This document shows positions 1-8,803 of a DNA stretch of 64,000 bases, piece by piece. The notes below the pieces were generated by a model. The model searched no databases, was not told the DNA's origin, and saw only the letters and a program-made list of their open reading frames with translations. The stretch lies in NCBI RefSeq assembly GCF_041929845.1, contig NZ_JBHEEH010000001.1, positions 806,001-870,000 on the forward strand, written 5' to 3'. The position numbers and the translations under genes are program-made. Origin of the DNA: Paenochrobactrum pullorum (GTDB lineage Bacteria; Pseudomonadota; Alphaproteobacteria; Rhizobiales; Rhizobiaceae). Position 1 is the first letter of the stretch; each line of letters opens with the position of its first letter.

Positions 1-19
1 CAGTGATTGGGCATGAGAT

Positions 20-1531
20 ATGACGGATAAAACCGCTAAAATGAAAGCGCGTTTGCCACGTGGATTTGTTGACCGGGTGCCGGAGGATTTGCGCGCTGCC
101 GAAAAAATGCTGGCGACTATCCGTTCTGTCTATGAATTATATGGCTTTGAGCCGATCGAAACACCGCTGGTGGAATATACCGATGCGCTGGGCAAGTTCC
201 TGCCTGATCAGGATCGCCCGAATGAAGGCGTGTTTTCGCTCCAAGATGATGATGAACAATGGCTGTCGCTGCGTTATGATCTGACCGCGCCGCTTGCCCG
301 TCATGTCGCCGAAAATTTCAATGAAATTCAACTGCCTTTCCGTACCTATCGCAACGGTTGGGTGTTCCGCAACGAAAAGCCGGGGCCTGGCCGTTTTCGT
401 CAATTCATGCAGTTTGATGCCGATACAGTTGGCGCGCCGGGTGTCGCGGCTGACGCGGAAATGTGCATGATGGCTGCCGATACGCTGGAGCGTTTGGGCA
501 TTCAACGTGGTGATTATGTTATCCGCGTTAACAACCGCAAAGTGCTCGACGGTGTGTTGGAAGCCATTGGCTTGGCCGGTGATGAAAATGCAAGTCGCCG
601 CCTTAACGTGCTGCGCGCTGTCGATAAGCTCGATAAATTCGGCGAAGTAGGCGTGAAGCTGCTGCTCGGCGAGGGCCGCCGTGATGAATCGGGCGACTTT
701 ACCAAAGGTGCCGGACTGGATGCGACAGCGATTGCCAAAGTGCTCGAATTTACCGCAGCAGGCAGTGAAGACGGCCAAGAAACCATCGCTAATTTGCGCA
801 AAGTGGTTGAAGGCAATGCCCGCGGTGTTGAAGGCGTTGAAGAGCTTGCTCAAATGCAGGCACTTTTTGATGCTGGCAACTATCAGGGGCGCGTGAAAAT
901 CGATCCGTCGGTTGTGCGCGGTCTCGAATATTATACCGGCCCTGTGTATGAAGCCGAACTGCAATTTGATGTCACTAATGAAAAAGGTGAAAAAGTTGTA
1001 TTCGGTTCCGTTGGCGGCGGTGGCCGTTATGACGGTCTGGTGTCGCGCTTCCGTGGTCAGCCTGTTCCGGCAACCGGTTTTTCCATTGGTGTGTCACGTT
1101 TGATGACCGCTTTGAAGAATCTTGGGCAGCTTGGACAGGAAGAGACCATTGCACCCGTGCTGGTCACCGTCATGGATGGTGATGCGCAAAGCTTGGGCCA
1201 TTATCAGAAATTTACCCAGAGCCTTCGTGATGCGGGTATCCGCGCCGAGATGTATCAGGGCAATTGGAAGAAATTCGGCAATCAGTTGAAATATGCAGAC
1301 CGGCGCAATTCGCCGCTTGCCATCATTCAAGGTGGTGATGAGCGCGCACTTGGCGAAGTGCAGATTAAAGATCTGATCGAAGGCAAGCGCCTTTCCGGTG
1401 AGATTGAAAGCAATGAAGAGTGGCGCGCCAGCCGTCCGGCTCAGGTCACTGTCAAAGAGCAGGATTTGGTAGCCGAGGTTCAAAAAATCTTGGCCGCTCA
1501 AGCAGAAGACCGCGCGAAAGGTTTGAGTTAA
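20..1531 (+). CDS. hisS: Histidyl-tRNA synthetase
   Basis: Charges tRNA-His with histidine in the cytoplasm. The 503-residue product has the class II synthetase core: motif 2 around RTYRNGWVFRNEKPGPGRF, the histidine-binding LEYYTGPVYE segment, the glycine-rich GGGGRYDGLVSRF stretch, and motif 3 at PATGFSIGVSRL. The C-terminal part fits an anticodon-binding domain. Length fits the longer alphaproteobacterial form. The start at 20 gives a sensible N terminus (MTDKTAKMKARLP), but only 19 bases of upstream sequence are visible; ATG at 41 is an alternative. It lies 4 bases before hisZ and probably forms an operon with hisZ and hisG, a known arrangement in Brucella relatives. Confidence 0.97.
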   Translation: MTDKTAKMKARLPRGFVDRVPEDLRAAEKMLATIRSVYELYGFEPIETPLVEYTDALGKFLPDQDRPNEGVFSLQDDDEQWLSLRYDLTAPLARHVAENFNEIQLPFRTYRNGWVFRNEKPGPGRFRQFMQFDADTVGAPGVAADAEMCMMAADTLERLGIQRGDYVIRVNNRKVLDGVLEAIGLAGDENASRRLNVLRAVDKLDKFGEVGVKLLLGEGRRDESGDFTKGAGLDATAIAKVLEFTAAGSEDGQETIANLRKVVEGNARGVEGVEELAQMQALFDAGNYQGRVKIDPSVVRGLEYYTGPVYEAELQFDVTNEKGEKVVFGSVGGGGRYDGLVSRFRGQPVPATGFSIGVSRLMTALKNLGQLGQEETIAPVLVTVMDGDAQSLGHYQKFTQSLRDAGIRAEMYQGNWKKFGNQLKYADRRNSPLAIIQGGDERALGEVQIKDLIEGKRLSGEIESNEEWRASRPAQVTVKEQDLVAEVQKILAAQAEDRAKGLS

Positions 1532-1535
1532 TCGC

Positions 1536-2660
1536 ATGACGGGTAATTCTTCTCTTATTCGTGGTCTTTCTTCCGCGCTGACAAGCATGGAAGCGGATCT
1601 GGTATCCATTCCGCTGATCCAGCCTGCCGATCCGTTTTTGGATATGGCGGGTGAAGATTTGCGCAGACGTATTTTTCTCACTGAAAATGAGAATGGTGAC
1701 AGTCTGTGCTTGCGACCGGAGTTTACGATACCCGTCTGCCGTAATCATATTGCTTTGAATGCCGCCACACCAAAGCGTTACGCTTATCTGGGCGAAGTGT
1801 TCCGCCAGCGCCGTGATGGTGCGAGCGAATTTTTGCAAGCTGGCATTGAAGATTTGGGCGCCGCTGATGAAGCGGCCTCCGATGCGCGCTCTATTGCCGA
1901 TGCGCTGGCTTGCGTTAAAGCAGCTGCTCCTGATGTAAAATTCGACATTGTGCTTGGTGATCAGGCGGTTTTTGCAGCGCTTGTGAAGGCACTCGGCCTG
2001 CCGCAAGGCTGGCGTAAAAAGCTGTTACGTGCTTTTGGTGATGAAAAAGGTCTGGCGGCAACTTTGGCGGATTTATCAGCACCCCAACCGCAGGATCAGT
2101 TGCCTGACAATATCATGGCTCTTATCGCAGAGGGTGATGAAGCAGGATTGGCGCAAGTGCTGGAACTGGAAATGCAGGAGGCCGGAATTTCGCCCTCGGG
2201 CGGACGCACCCCTGCCGAAATTGCTCGTCGCCTGATTGAAAAAGAAGATTTGGCTGCCATTAAATTTCCAGCGGCTGCCTTGGCTGCTTTGCAAGGTTTC
2301 TTGGATATTCGTGCCTCGCTCAATGTGGCAACGGTTACATTACGCGCTTTTGCGGCTGATCATAATCTGGATTTGATATCGGCAATCCAGAAATTTGAAG
2401 CGCGTGCGCGTTCCATTGCCTCCAGCGGCATTGATACTGACAAGCTTATTTATGATGCCTCCTTTGGTCGTCCGCTTGATTATTACACCGGCCTTGTTTA
2501 CGAAATCCGCCATACGGCAGATGGCGAAGAGCAGGTGATTGTCGGTGGCGGTCGTTATGACCGTTTGCTGACCATGCTGGGTGCCAGTGAACCAATTCCG
2601 GGTGTTGGGTTTTCTATCTGGCTTGACCGGTTGCGCAAACTTGCCGGAGAGCCGTTATGA
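1536..2660 (+). CDS. hisZ: ATP phosphoribosyltransferase regulatory subunit
   Basis: A catalytically inactive paralogue of histidyl-tRNA synthetase. In its family it forms a complex with short-form HisG and is needed for the first step of histidine synthesis and its feedback inhibition. The 374-residue protein keeps HisRS-like folds: LRPEFTIPVCRNHI near the motif 2 region, the LDYYTGLVYEIRH segment, and GGGRYDRLLTMLG. It lacks the HisRS anticodon-binding C terminus, as expected for HisZ. It sits 4 bases after hisS and its stop overlaps the hisG start (ATGA), so translational coupling of the two subunits is likely. The neighbouring short HisG, which needs HisZ, supports the call. Confidence 0.95.
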   Translation: MTGNSSLIRGLSSALTSMEADLVSIPLIQPADPFLDMAGEDLRRRIFLTENENGDSLCLRPEFTIPVCRNHIALNAATPKRYAYLGEVFRQRRDGASEFLQAGIEDLGAADEAASDARSIADALACVKAAAPDVKFDIVLGDQAVFAALVKALGLPQGWRKKLLRAFGDEKGLAATLADLSAPQPQDQLPDNIMALIAEGDEAGLAQVLELEMQEAGISPSGGRTPAEIARRLIEKEDLAAIKFPAAALAALQGFLDIRASLNVATVTLRAFAADHNLDLISAIQKFEARARSIASSGIDTDKLIYDASFGRPLDYYTGLVYEIRHTADGEEQVIVGGGRYDRLLTMLGASEPIPGVGFSIWLDRLRKLAGEPL

Positions 2661-3358
2661 GTGTGGTTTTAGCATTGCCGTCCAAGGGGCGGTTAAAAGA
2701 AAAATCATTGGAAATTCTCGGTGCCGCCGGTTTCAAGGTCATTTTGCCGACCGATGACCGCAGCTATCGTGCGCGCGTTGAAGGTGTGGATGATCTCGAC
2801 ATTTTGTTTTTGTCGGCTTCCGAAATCGCACGTGAACTTGGCTATGGTGCGGTTGATCTTGGTGTGACCGGTGAAGACCTGATCCGCGAAACTTTGGCAC
2901 ATGCTGATGAACGGGTGAGCATTGAAGTACCGCTGGGCTTTGGTCATGCGGATGTGGTGGTGGCGCTGCCGGAAGTGTGGCGCGATGTGACCACCATGGC
3001 TGACCTTGATGATGTGGCTGCGGATTTTCGCCAGCGTCATGGACGTCGTCTGCGTATTGCCACCAAATATTGGCGTTTGACCCAGCAGTTTTTTTCGCAA
3101 AAACACGGCATTCAGGTTTATCGTATTGTGGAAAGCTTGGGTGCCACCGAAGGTGCGCCTGCGGCAGGTTCGGCTGATATGATTGTCGATATTACCTCGA
3201 CCGGCTCCACTTTGCGTGCGAATAAGCTCAAAGTGCTGGAAGATGGCGTTATTTTGCGATCACAAGCCTGTCTGGTGGCTGCGCGTCGCAATATTGATCA
3301 TCCACGTGTTCAGGATGTGATTGCGCGTATTCGCCTGAGCTTGGCCAATATTGGCTGA
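2657..3358 (+). CDS. hisG: ATP phosphoribosyltransferase catalytic subunit, short form
   Basis: Condenses ATP with PRPP, the first and committed step of histidine synthesis. At 233 residues it is the short HisG type, which lacks the C-terminal regulatory domain and depends on HisZ. Recognisable parts are the N-terminal LALPSKGRLKEKSLEIL, the GAVDLGVTGEDLI segment, and the PRPP-binding region near MIVDITSTGSTLRAN. The start overlaps the hisZ stop by 4 bases. A strong bidirectional terminator follows 17 bases after the stop, so this is the last gene of the hisS-hisZ-hisG unit. Confidence 0.97.
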   Translation: MSVVLALPSKGRLKEKSLEILGAAGFKVILPTDDRSYRARVEGVDDLDILFLSASEIARELGYGAVDLGVTGEDLIRETLAHADERVSIEVPLGFGHADVVVALPEVWRDVTTMADLDDVAADFRQRHGRRLRIATKYWRLTQQFFSQKHGIQVYRIVESLGATEGAPAAGSADMIVDITSTGSTLRANKLKVLEDGVILRSQACLVAARRNIDHPRVQDVIARIRLSLANIG

Positions 3359-3374
3359 TTTATTCATATAAAAC

Positions 3375-3404
3375 AAAAAGCCGGTCAGTTATGACCGGCT
3401 TTTT
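3375..3404. terminator. Bidirectional intrinsic terminator between hisG and the sugar transporter
   Basis: A 13-base perfect stem (AAAAAGCCGGTCA pairing with TGACCGGCTTTTT) has a 4-base loop and A/T tracts on both sides. It lies between two convergent genes and can stop transcription from either direction. Confidence 0.93.
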
Positions 3405-3406
3405 GT

Positions 3407-4648
3407 TTATGCAGGCCTGCTGCCGATCAAGCCGTAATAAGCAATATAAAGATAGCAGACAATAGGCATGATAAAGGCGAGATGCACACCGAGATAATCG
3501 GCTAGTACGCCTTGCATGAGGGGTACAATTGCGCCGCCCACAATAGCAATACATAAAACGCCGGATGCTTGGCTGGTATGTTTACCCAAACCATAAACGG
3601 CAAGGCTGAAAATGGTCGGGAACATGATTGAGTTGAATAATCCAATCGATAAAACCGCCCACATGGCAACTGAGCCATTGGTCAGCACGGTGACCAGTAG
3701 AAGTGTAATCGCCATGAAAGCATTGAAGGCAAGCACTTTGCGGCTATCGGCATAGCGCATGACAGCTGAACCGATAAAACGGCCAAGCATCGCGCCGCCC
3801 CAATAAAATGAGACATAATGGGCAGCATTTGTTTCAGGCAGATTTGCAATATCCGGCAGTGCCAGAAAATTGACCAAAAAGCTGCCAATGCTGACTTCGG
3901 CACCGACATAAAGAAAAATACCGATTGTGCCCAAGAGCAGATGAGGATAATGCCATGCCGACCCTTCATCGACATGTTGCACTTCAATTTTGCGGCGTAC
4001 GTCAGGCAGTTTCAGCACCGCAAAAACGATGGCGAGAAGCATTAATGCAAGGCTGAGCAATAGATACGGAAAGCGCACACTATCGGCGGATGCGGCAGTT
4101 TCTGCATCCGATACGGCAGCAGACAAAATCAGATAAGAGCCGAAAAATGGTGCGATGGTCGTACCGAGCGAGTTGAAGGCTTGTGTTAAAGTTAAGCGGC
4201 TGGCAGCCGTCTCTGCTGTTCCCAAAATGGTAATATAAGGGTTGGCTGCAACCTGTAAAATAGTGACACCGGAAGCCAGCACAAAGAGTGCGCCTAAAAA
4301 GAGCTCATAGACATGGTAGGAGGCTGCGGGAATGAACAAGACACAACCGATGGCAGCCATCAGCAAGCCAACTACAATGCCCCATTTGTAAGAAATACGG
4401 CTTATTAAGGTGCTGGCGGGTACGGATACGATGAAATAAGCGCCGAAATAACAAAATTGGATCAGCATTGTCTGCGTATAATTGAGCTGAAAAACGCCTT
4501 TTAAATGCGGTATCAGAATATCATTCAGACAGGTGATGAATCCGAATAAAAAGAACAACGCCGCTAAACTGGAAAGCGCCGAAGTGTAATTTTCATGAGT
4601 TGGGGAACCAGCATTGAACTGACCCTGTGAAGCCGGTGAAAGAGCCAT
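3407..4648 (-). CDS. gluP: MFS sugar permease, GluP/FucP type
   Basis: An inner-membrane proton-coupled sugar symporter of the FHS (fucose-galactose-glucose) branch of the major facilitator superfamily. The 413-residue protein is strongly hydrophobic with about 12 membrane segments. The start of helix 1, FFLFGFITCLNDILIPHLKG, is the hallmark of this branch. Brucella relatives carry a glucose/galactose permease of this type, so glucose or galactose is the likely substrate; fucose cannot be excluded. Its stop codon lies 2 bases from the shared terminator with hisG. It stands alone on the minus strand, with 229 AT-rich bases before the next gene. Confidence 0.88.
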   Translation of the reverse strand: MALSPASQGQFNAGSPTHENYTSALSSLAALFFLFGFITCLNDILIPHLKGVFQLNYTQTMLIQFCYFGAYFIVSVPASTLISRISYKWGIVVGLLMAAIGCVLFIPAASYHVYELFLGALFVLASGVTILQVAANPYITILGTAETAASRLTLTQAFNSLGTTIAPFFGSYLILSAAVSDAETAASADSVRFPYLLLSLALMLLAIVFAVLKLPDVRRKIEVQHVDEGSAWHYPHLLLGTIGIFLYVGAEVSIGSFLVNFLALPDIANLPETNAAHYVSFYWGGAMLGRFIGSAVMRYADSRKVLAFNAFMAITLLLVTVLTNGSVAMWAVLSIGLFNSIMFPTIFSLAVYGLGKHTSQASGVLCIAIVGGAIVPLMQGVLADYLGVHLAFIMPIVCYLYIAYYGLIGSRPA

Positions 4649-4822
4649 AATAATCTCTTATTAAATAAATTAAAAACTGTGCCCTGAAGGCGGTATGGGT
4701 ATTTAAAAAAATAAAAACAGGCATAAGCCGATGGGTGAAAAGCTGAGTATGAAATAAAATTAATCGGCCCAATGCGCTATTAATAATCTTTAAAATAATT
4801 CTATTTTTTATATAAGTAAATG

Positions 4823-4857
4823 CTAAAAAGCCGTGCTGTTAAGGCACGGCTTTTTAG
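4823..4857 (-). terminator. Intrinsic terminator downstream of doxX
   Basis: A perfect 14-base stem (CTAAAAAGCCGTGC pairing with GCACGGCTTTTTAG) has a 7-base loop. It lies 20 bases past the end of the DoxX gene in the direction of transcription. The T tracts on both sides also allow function on the plus strand. Confidence 0.9.
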
Positions 4858-4877
4858 AATGAAATAATATTTTTAGT

Positions 4878-5291
4878 TTAGCGCAGTTTGGCATCAACGG
4901 AATAGCTGCCTGCTCCATAGGCTGCAAGTGCGAGAAGACCGCCAGCGATTGCCAGATTTTTTTGTGCCATCATGACATTGAGGCCATTGGAAAAATCCAT
5001 ATGAGCCACCAGAATTGTTCCGATGGTAAAGAGTGCAACGATGATGGCAGCGATGCGGGTCTGGAAGCCAACCAGAATGGCAAGTCCGCCAAGAAACTCA
5101 ATCAAGCCAACCAGAACTGCAGTGACAGTTGGCATTGGCAAACCTAAAGAACCGAAATAACCTGCTGTACCGGTGATTGCGGTGAGTTTGCCCCAACCGG
5201 CAAGAATAAACAGGATGGAAATAAAAATACGGCCGATAAGAACAGCTAGGCTGTTGAGATTGGAATTTGCAGTTTCACTTTGGAATGACAT
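4878..5291 (-). CDS. DoxX family membrane protein
   Basis: A small integral membrane protein of 137 residues with four predicted helices. The typical DoxX start is visible as GRIFISILFILAGWGKL, followed by GTAGYFGSLGLP and a helix with GLIEFLGGLAILVGFQTR. Members of the family have been linked to redox and thiol stress at the membrane in some bacteria, but the biochemical role here is not shown by the sequence. It lies downstream of fumC in the same direction with a 143-base gap that holds a hairpin, so it may have its own promoter. Confidence 0.85.
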   Translation of the reverse strand: MSFQSETANSNLNSLAVLIGRIFISILFILAGWGKLTAITGTAGYFGSLGLPMPTVTAVLVGLIEFLGGLAILVGFQTRIAAIIVALFTIGTILVAHMDFSNGLNVMMAQKNLAIAGGLLALAAYGAGSYSVDAKLR

Positions 5292-5389
5292 AGGTATCTC
5301 CGTTTGTAATTACAGATTCAATACACCTTGTATGCTGTCCATAAAAGTCAGTGCTTGGTCGACTGATTGTATCCATTTGGTGAACGACA

Positions 5390-5419
5390 CAGCGCGGTTT
5401 AAAGTTGAAATCCGCGCTG
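5390..5419. terminator. GC-rich hairpin after fumC
   Basis: A perfect 8-base stem (CAGCGCGG with CCGCGCTG) and 14-base loop begin 15 bases past the fumC stop. No clear T tract follows on the minus strand, so it may be a weak terminator or an RNA-stabilising 3' hairpin. Confidence 0.5.
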
Positions 5420-5434
5420 CATATGCAAATTATC

Positions 5435-6835
5435 TCATTTTTTTGATGTTGGCGACAGCATATCTTCAGGACGCACTAAACGATTATAATCGCTTTCAGA
5501 AACATGGCCGCTTTTCAATGCTTCTTGTCGCAGCGTTGTGCCGTTGACATGGGCAGTTTTAGCAATTTTGGCTGCATTGTCATAACCGATTGCCGGAGCA
5601 AGCGCTGTGACCAGCATTAATGATTGTTCAAGCAGTGCCTGAATGCGAGCTTCATCGGCTTCAATACCTGCTACACAATTGTCGGCAAACGAGCGCATGG
5701 CATCGGTGAGCAGGCGAATTGATTGCAAGACATTGAAAACAATCACAGGCTTATAAACATTGAGCTCGAAATGCCCCTGACTGGCGGCAATGGTGACGGT
5801 GGTATTATTGCCGAAAATTTGGGTGGCAACCATGGTCAGGGCTTCCGCTTGTGTCGGGTTGACTTTGCCCGGCATGATGGACGAACCCGGCTCATTTTCC
5901 GGCAATTTTAATTCGCCAAGACCGGAGCGGGGGCCGGAACCAAGAAAACGGATATCATTGGCAATTTTGAACAGATCAGCCGCCAATGCATTGAGCGCAC
6001 CGTGAAATTGCACAATAGCGCCGTGGCTGGCGAGCGCTTCGAATTTATTAGGTGCGGTTTTGAAGCTCAATCCGGTAATAGTTGAGACAGCATCGGCAAA
6101 ACCGGTGTCAAAACCTTCCGGCGCATTGAGACCGGTACCAACCGCAGTGCCGCCTTGTGCCAACAACATCACATCTTCAAGGCTCTGTTTGATGCGGTGT
6201 TCGGCATATTCAAGTGCTGCACGATAGCCGGAAAATTCCTGACCCAGAGTAACGGGTGTTGCATCCTGCGTATGGGTACGCCCGATCTTGATGATCTCTG
6301 CAAAGGCGTTTTCTTTGTCTTTGATATGCTTGGTCAGATAGGCAAGCGAAGGCAGCAGCTTGTTGACCGTTTCCATCGCTGTTGCAATGTGAATGGCAGT
6401 CGGGAATGTATCATTCGAAGACTGGCTCATATTGACGTGATCGTTAGGGTGCACCGGTTTTTTGCTACCCATCTCGCCGCCCATCAGTTCGATGGCACGG
6501 TTGGAAATCACTTCATTGGCATTCATATTGGATTGGGTGCCGGAACCAGTTTGCCAGACAACGAGCGGAAAATGGTCATCAAAATCACCATTGACGACTT
6601 CGGCAGCGGCGATGGTGATGACACGACCTAACACCGGATCAAGTTTGCCAAGCTCCATATTGGTTTCGGCGGCAGCCTGTTTGACAATGCCGAGCGCGTG
6701 GATGAGGGGAAAGGGCAGGCGCTCGCCGCCAATTTTGAAATTATGCAATGAGCGTTCGGTTTGTGCGCCCCAATATCGATCCCGAGCAACTTCAATCGGA
6801 CCAAAACTATCGGTTTCAACGCGGGTAGCAGTCAT
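5435..6835 (-). CDS. fumC: Class II fumarate hydratase
   Basis: Interconverts fumarate and malate in the TCA cycle without an iron-sulfur cluster. The 466-residue product has the family signature GSSIMPGKVNP, with the catalytic serine loop, the conserved SSNDTFPTAIHIA stretch, and the N-terminal DSFGPIEVARDRYWGAQT segment. Length is normal for homotetrameric FumC. The start codon gives the usual MTATRVETDSFG N terminus. It is transcribed alone, upstream of doxX and downstream of a small hypothetical gene in the same direction. Confidence 0.96.
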   Translation of the reverse strand: MTATRVETDSFGPIEVARDRYWGAQTERSLHNFKIGGERLPFPLIHALGIVKQAAAETNMELGKLDPVLGRVITIAAAEVVNGDFDDHFPLVVWQTGSGTQSNMNANEVISNRAIELMGGEMGSKKPVHPNDHVNMSQSSNDTFPTAIHIATAMETVNKLLPSLAYLTKHIKDKENAFAEIIKIGRTHTQDATPVTLGQEFSGYRAALEYAEHRIKQSLEDVMLLAQGGTAVGTGLNAPEGFDTGFADAVSTITGLSFKTAPNKFEALASHGAIVQFHGALNALAADLFKIANDIRFLGSGPRSGLGELKLPENEPGSSIMPGKVNPTQAEALTMVATQIFGNNTTVTIAASQGHFELNVYKPVIVFNVLQSIRLLTDAMRSFADNCVAGIEADEARIQALLEQSLMLVTALAPAIGYDNAAKIAKTAHVNGTTLRQEALKSGHVSESDYNRLVRPEDMLSPTSKK

Positions 6836-6970
6836 TCCGGAACTCCGTTTTTCATCAAAGATCAGATGGGAAAGATCAGATGGGATTGTCTACATGCGCC
6901 GGTTTCATCGCATGAGAATTTAAAACCAAGATGGACAGGCGGAGAAAGAGTATCAGAAAGCCGCTTGGGA

Positions 6971-7219
6971 TCAGGCCTCTTGTTCATCCTCATCCTCGAT
7001 AATCCATAAAACCGGTTCGATTTTTTTCTGGGTTTTGCTGTCGGTGAAAATCCACCAGCCGGTGTCATTTTCATCCCAGTCTCCGCCGCTCAGTTTAAGC
7101 TTATCCAAAGCGCGAAATTGTGCGACCGACTCGTTGATCTGGTCGTCTTCATCCATCCACTGCACCAAAATCTTGGTACCGTCTTGCGGGGCTGTGCTGA
7201 TAGGGTGTTCTTTGCGCAT
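6971..7219 (-). CDS. Conserved acidic small protein, unknown function
   Basis: I do not recognise a named family with certainty. The 82-residue product starts MRKEHPISTAPQDGT, has several tryptophans (GGDWDENDTGWWIF) and ends in a strongly acidic tail (IIEDEDEQEA). The N-terminal PISTAPQDGT pattern resembles small proteins found in many alphaproteobacterial genomes and phages. The ATG follows a GAGAGAATG-like purine stretch. It lies between fumC and the flavin reductase, in the same direction as both, with 135 bases to fumC. The coding call rests on biased composition and a good start site. Confidence 0.7.
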   Translation of the reverse strand: MRKEHPISTAPQDGTKILVQWMDEDDQINESVAQFRALDKLKLSGGDWDENDTGWWIFTDSKTQKKIEPVLWIIEDEDEQEA

Positions 7220-7270
7220 GCATTCTCTCCTTCAGACTCATATCATGAACATAAGGTAGAAAATGTGAAG

Positions 7271-7315
7271 AGCAAGCCGGTTCACTGCAAATTGAAGTAC
7301 TTTATCCGGCTTGCT
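7271..7315. terminator. Long-stem hairpin after the flavin reductase gene
   Basis: Two perfect 10-base arms (AGCAAGCCGG and CCGGCTTGCT) are separated by 25 bases that contain the palindrome AAGTACTT. The structure begins about 20 bases past the flavin reductase stop. T-rich DNA follows on the plus side only, so terminator strength on the minus strand is uncertain. Confidence 0.5.
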
Positions 7316-7336
7316 TTATTATATTTTATTTAGATA

Positions 7337-7897
7337 TTACTTTTGGCGGGCGTCTTTAAGAGCTGAACCCCACCATTCCAGCTGATCCAGCATGGTGTTT
7401 GCTGCATCATTGAGGTGGGCAAATTCGTTGAGTGTTTTTTCGCCTTTTACAACGGCGAGATATTCCGGAAACAAGATATGAACGCCGGTTTTTACAGACA
7501 TGGAGGTCATTTCAACCGCGATCTGACGCAAATGTTCAACAGCGCGCGCGCCACCGACACCGCCGTAACCGACAAAGCCCATTGGCTTTTTGATCCAGTC
7601 GCCGTGATCGATGGCGTTTTTCAAAACACCGGTTGGTGCGTGGTTGTATTCGGCAACAGTGAGCACATAGGCATCAAATGAACGCAGTTTGGTCTTCCAG
7701 TTTTCTGCTGCCTGATTCTGCGCTTCTGTGGTTGCCGGATCGCCATAAAAACCCATTGGATAATCTGCAACGTCAATGACTTCGACTTCGAGATCAGGAC
7801 GTTTTTCAGCAATTTCTGCAATCCATTTTGCAGGTGTTGGTGCAAAACGTTCGGTTCGGGTACTGCCAATAATAACGGCGACTTTAAGCTTGCTCAT
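7337..7897 (-). CDS. NADPH-dependent FMN reductase / quinone reductase family
   Basis: A cytoplasmic flavoprotein of 186 residues in the NADPH-dependent FMN reductase (flavodoxin-like) family, which reduces flavins, quinones or azo compounds. The phosphate-binding loop is at the start (VIIGSTRTERFAPTPAKW). A conserved segment, LTVAEYNHAPTGVLKNAIDH, lines the flavin site. It is divergent from an HxlR-type regulator gene with 181 bases between them that contain an operator-like palindrome. This pairing of a reductase with an HxlR factor is typical of electrophile- or quinone-responsive control, which is the likely regulation here. Confidence 0.88.
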   Translation of the reverse strand: MSKLKVAVIIGSTRTERFAPTPAKWIAEIAEKRPDLEVEVIDVADYPMGFYGDPATTEAQNQAAENWKTKLRSFDAYVLTVAEYNHAPTGVLKNAIDHGDWIKKPMGFVGYGGVGGARAVEHLRQIAVEMTSMSVKTGVHILFPEYLAVVKGEKTLNEFAHLNDAANTMLDQLEWWGSALKDARQK

Positions 7898-8027
7898 TTA
7901 AAACCTCTTTGTCGATGCCTTGCATTGCGGAAGGAGTTTGATTGTGACTTCAATCTTCAATGCGTTAAATGGGAAATTGGTATCAGTCTGACGGTTTGAG
8001 ACAGCAGATTACTACTGGTAACTATCA

Positions 8028-8050
8028 GATACTTACTCTATATAAGTAAC
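8028..8050. promoter_or_regulatory. Putative HxlR-family operator
   Basis: An inverted repeat (GATACTTA, 7-base spacer, TAAGTAAC, one mismatch) lies 28 bases before the HxlR gene start and in the shared intergenic region with the divergent reductase. HxlR-type regulators such as YodB bind TAC/GTA-flanked palindromes, so autoregulation and control of the reductase are plausible. Confidence 0.55.
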
Positions 8051-8078
8051 CTATATATCACGGCAAGGAGGCACTTTT

Positions 8079-8471
8079 TTGAAACCTGAATTATTTAAAG
8101 CCACGCCTGCCTGTCACGCCGTAACGGAGATTTTATCACGCGTTGGCGACAAATGGACAGTGCTCGTCGTGAGCTATCTCGGCAATGGACCAATGCGCTT
8201 TAATGAGCTTAAACGCACGGTAACGGGCATATCCCAAAAAATGCTGACCACGACGCTTCGCTCATTAGAGCGTGATGGTTTTGTGCTGCGCACCGTTTAT
8301 CCGGGTGTACCTGCGAAGGTGGAATATCAGCTGACTGATTTGGGGCGTGATTTGCTCGTACCGGTGCGGGCATTGAGCGCATGGGCGATTGCCAATGAGC
8401 AGCGGGTTAAAAACGCTCGTTTGCAATATGATTCAGTGCATAATCCTGAATTAGCACAAGCGGCTGAATAA
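8079..8471 (+). CDS. HxlR-family transcriptional regulator
   Basis: A 130-residue winged-helix DNA-binding protein. The HxlR pattern is clear: an N-terminal cysteine (Cys12 in TPACHAVTEIL), VGDKWTVLVVSYLGNGPMRF, GISQKMLTTTLRSLERDGFV and the wing region ending in YQLTDLGRDLL. In related regulators the N-terminal cysteine senses electrophiles or oxidants. The start codon is TTG, chosen because AAGGAGG at 8065-8071 lies at ideal distance and no ATG is available nearby. It is divergent from the flavin reductase and probably controls it. Confidence 0.9.
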   Translation: MKPELFKATPACHAVTEILSRVGDKWTVLVVSYLGNGPMRFNELKRTVTGISQKMLTTTLRSLERDGFVLRTVYPGVPAKVEYQLTDLGRDLLVPVRALSAWAIANEQRVKNARLQYDSVHNPELAQAAE

Positions 8472-8496
8472 GGTTTTGATGCGTTAGATTTATTGA

Positions 8497-8600
8497 AAAA
8501 AAAGGAAAGACAGGCACTTAAGGCCCGTCTTTCCAATGTGAGACTGAACTTCCCATAAAAGTGGGGGGGTGGGAAATTCATATATGTACATATCTCACTC
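8497..8600 (-). ncRNA. Candidate small RNA with C-rich loop and intrinsic terminator
   Basis: Read on the minus strand, a nested hairpin comes first: GTGAGA pairs with TCTCAC, and inside it TTCCCA pairs with TGGGAA around a loop holding seven cytosines. It is followed by a terminator (GGAAAGAC with GTCTTTCC, plus three inner pairs) and a run of seven or eight T. groEL, the nearest upstream gene on this strand, already has its own terminator at 8804-8835. The second terminator therefore implies a separate transcript. C-rich loops are common in alphaproteobacterial trans-acting sRNAs. No convincing promoter was found. Confidence 0.35.
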
Positions 8601-8803
8601 AAAAGATTGAGCATGTTTTATAAATCTGTGCAATTGCAACTCTTTGGGAATGCGTAAAGTTTCTGATTTTCTTTGAGGAAGCTATTATTCATAGTAACGT
8701 GAGAGTTAACAACTGATCATGAAACGCGTATTGAAATCTTTTTAGCAACTTTGCGTGGTGGTTTATCAGCAAGTTCAAAAATTCATTTTAGAATCATAGA
8801 CAT

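Noticed and set aside
137..964. Long minus-strand open frame opposite hisS
   Set aside because: It lies fully opposite the clear hisS coding sequence, lacks a recognisable domain, and is explained by codon bias on the other strand.
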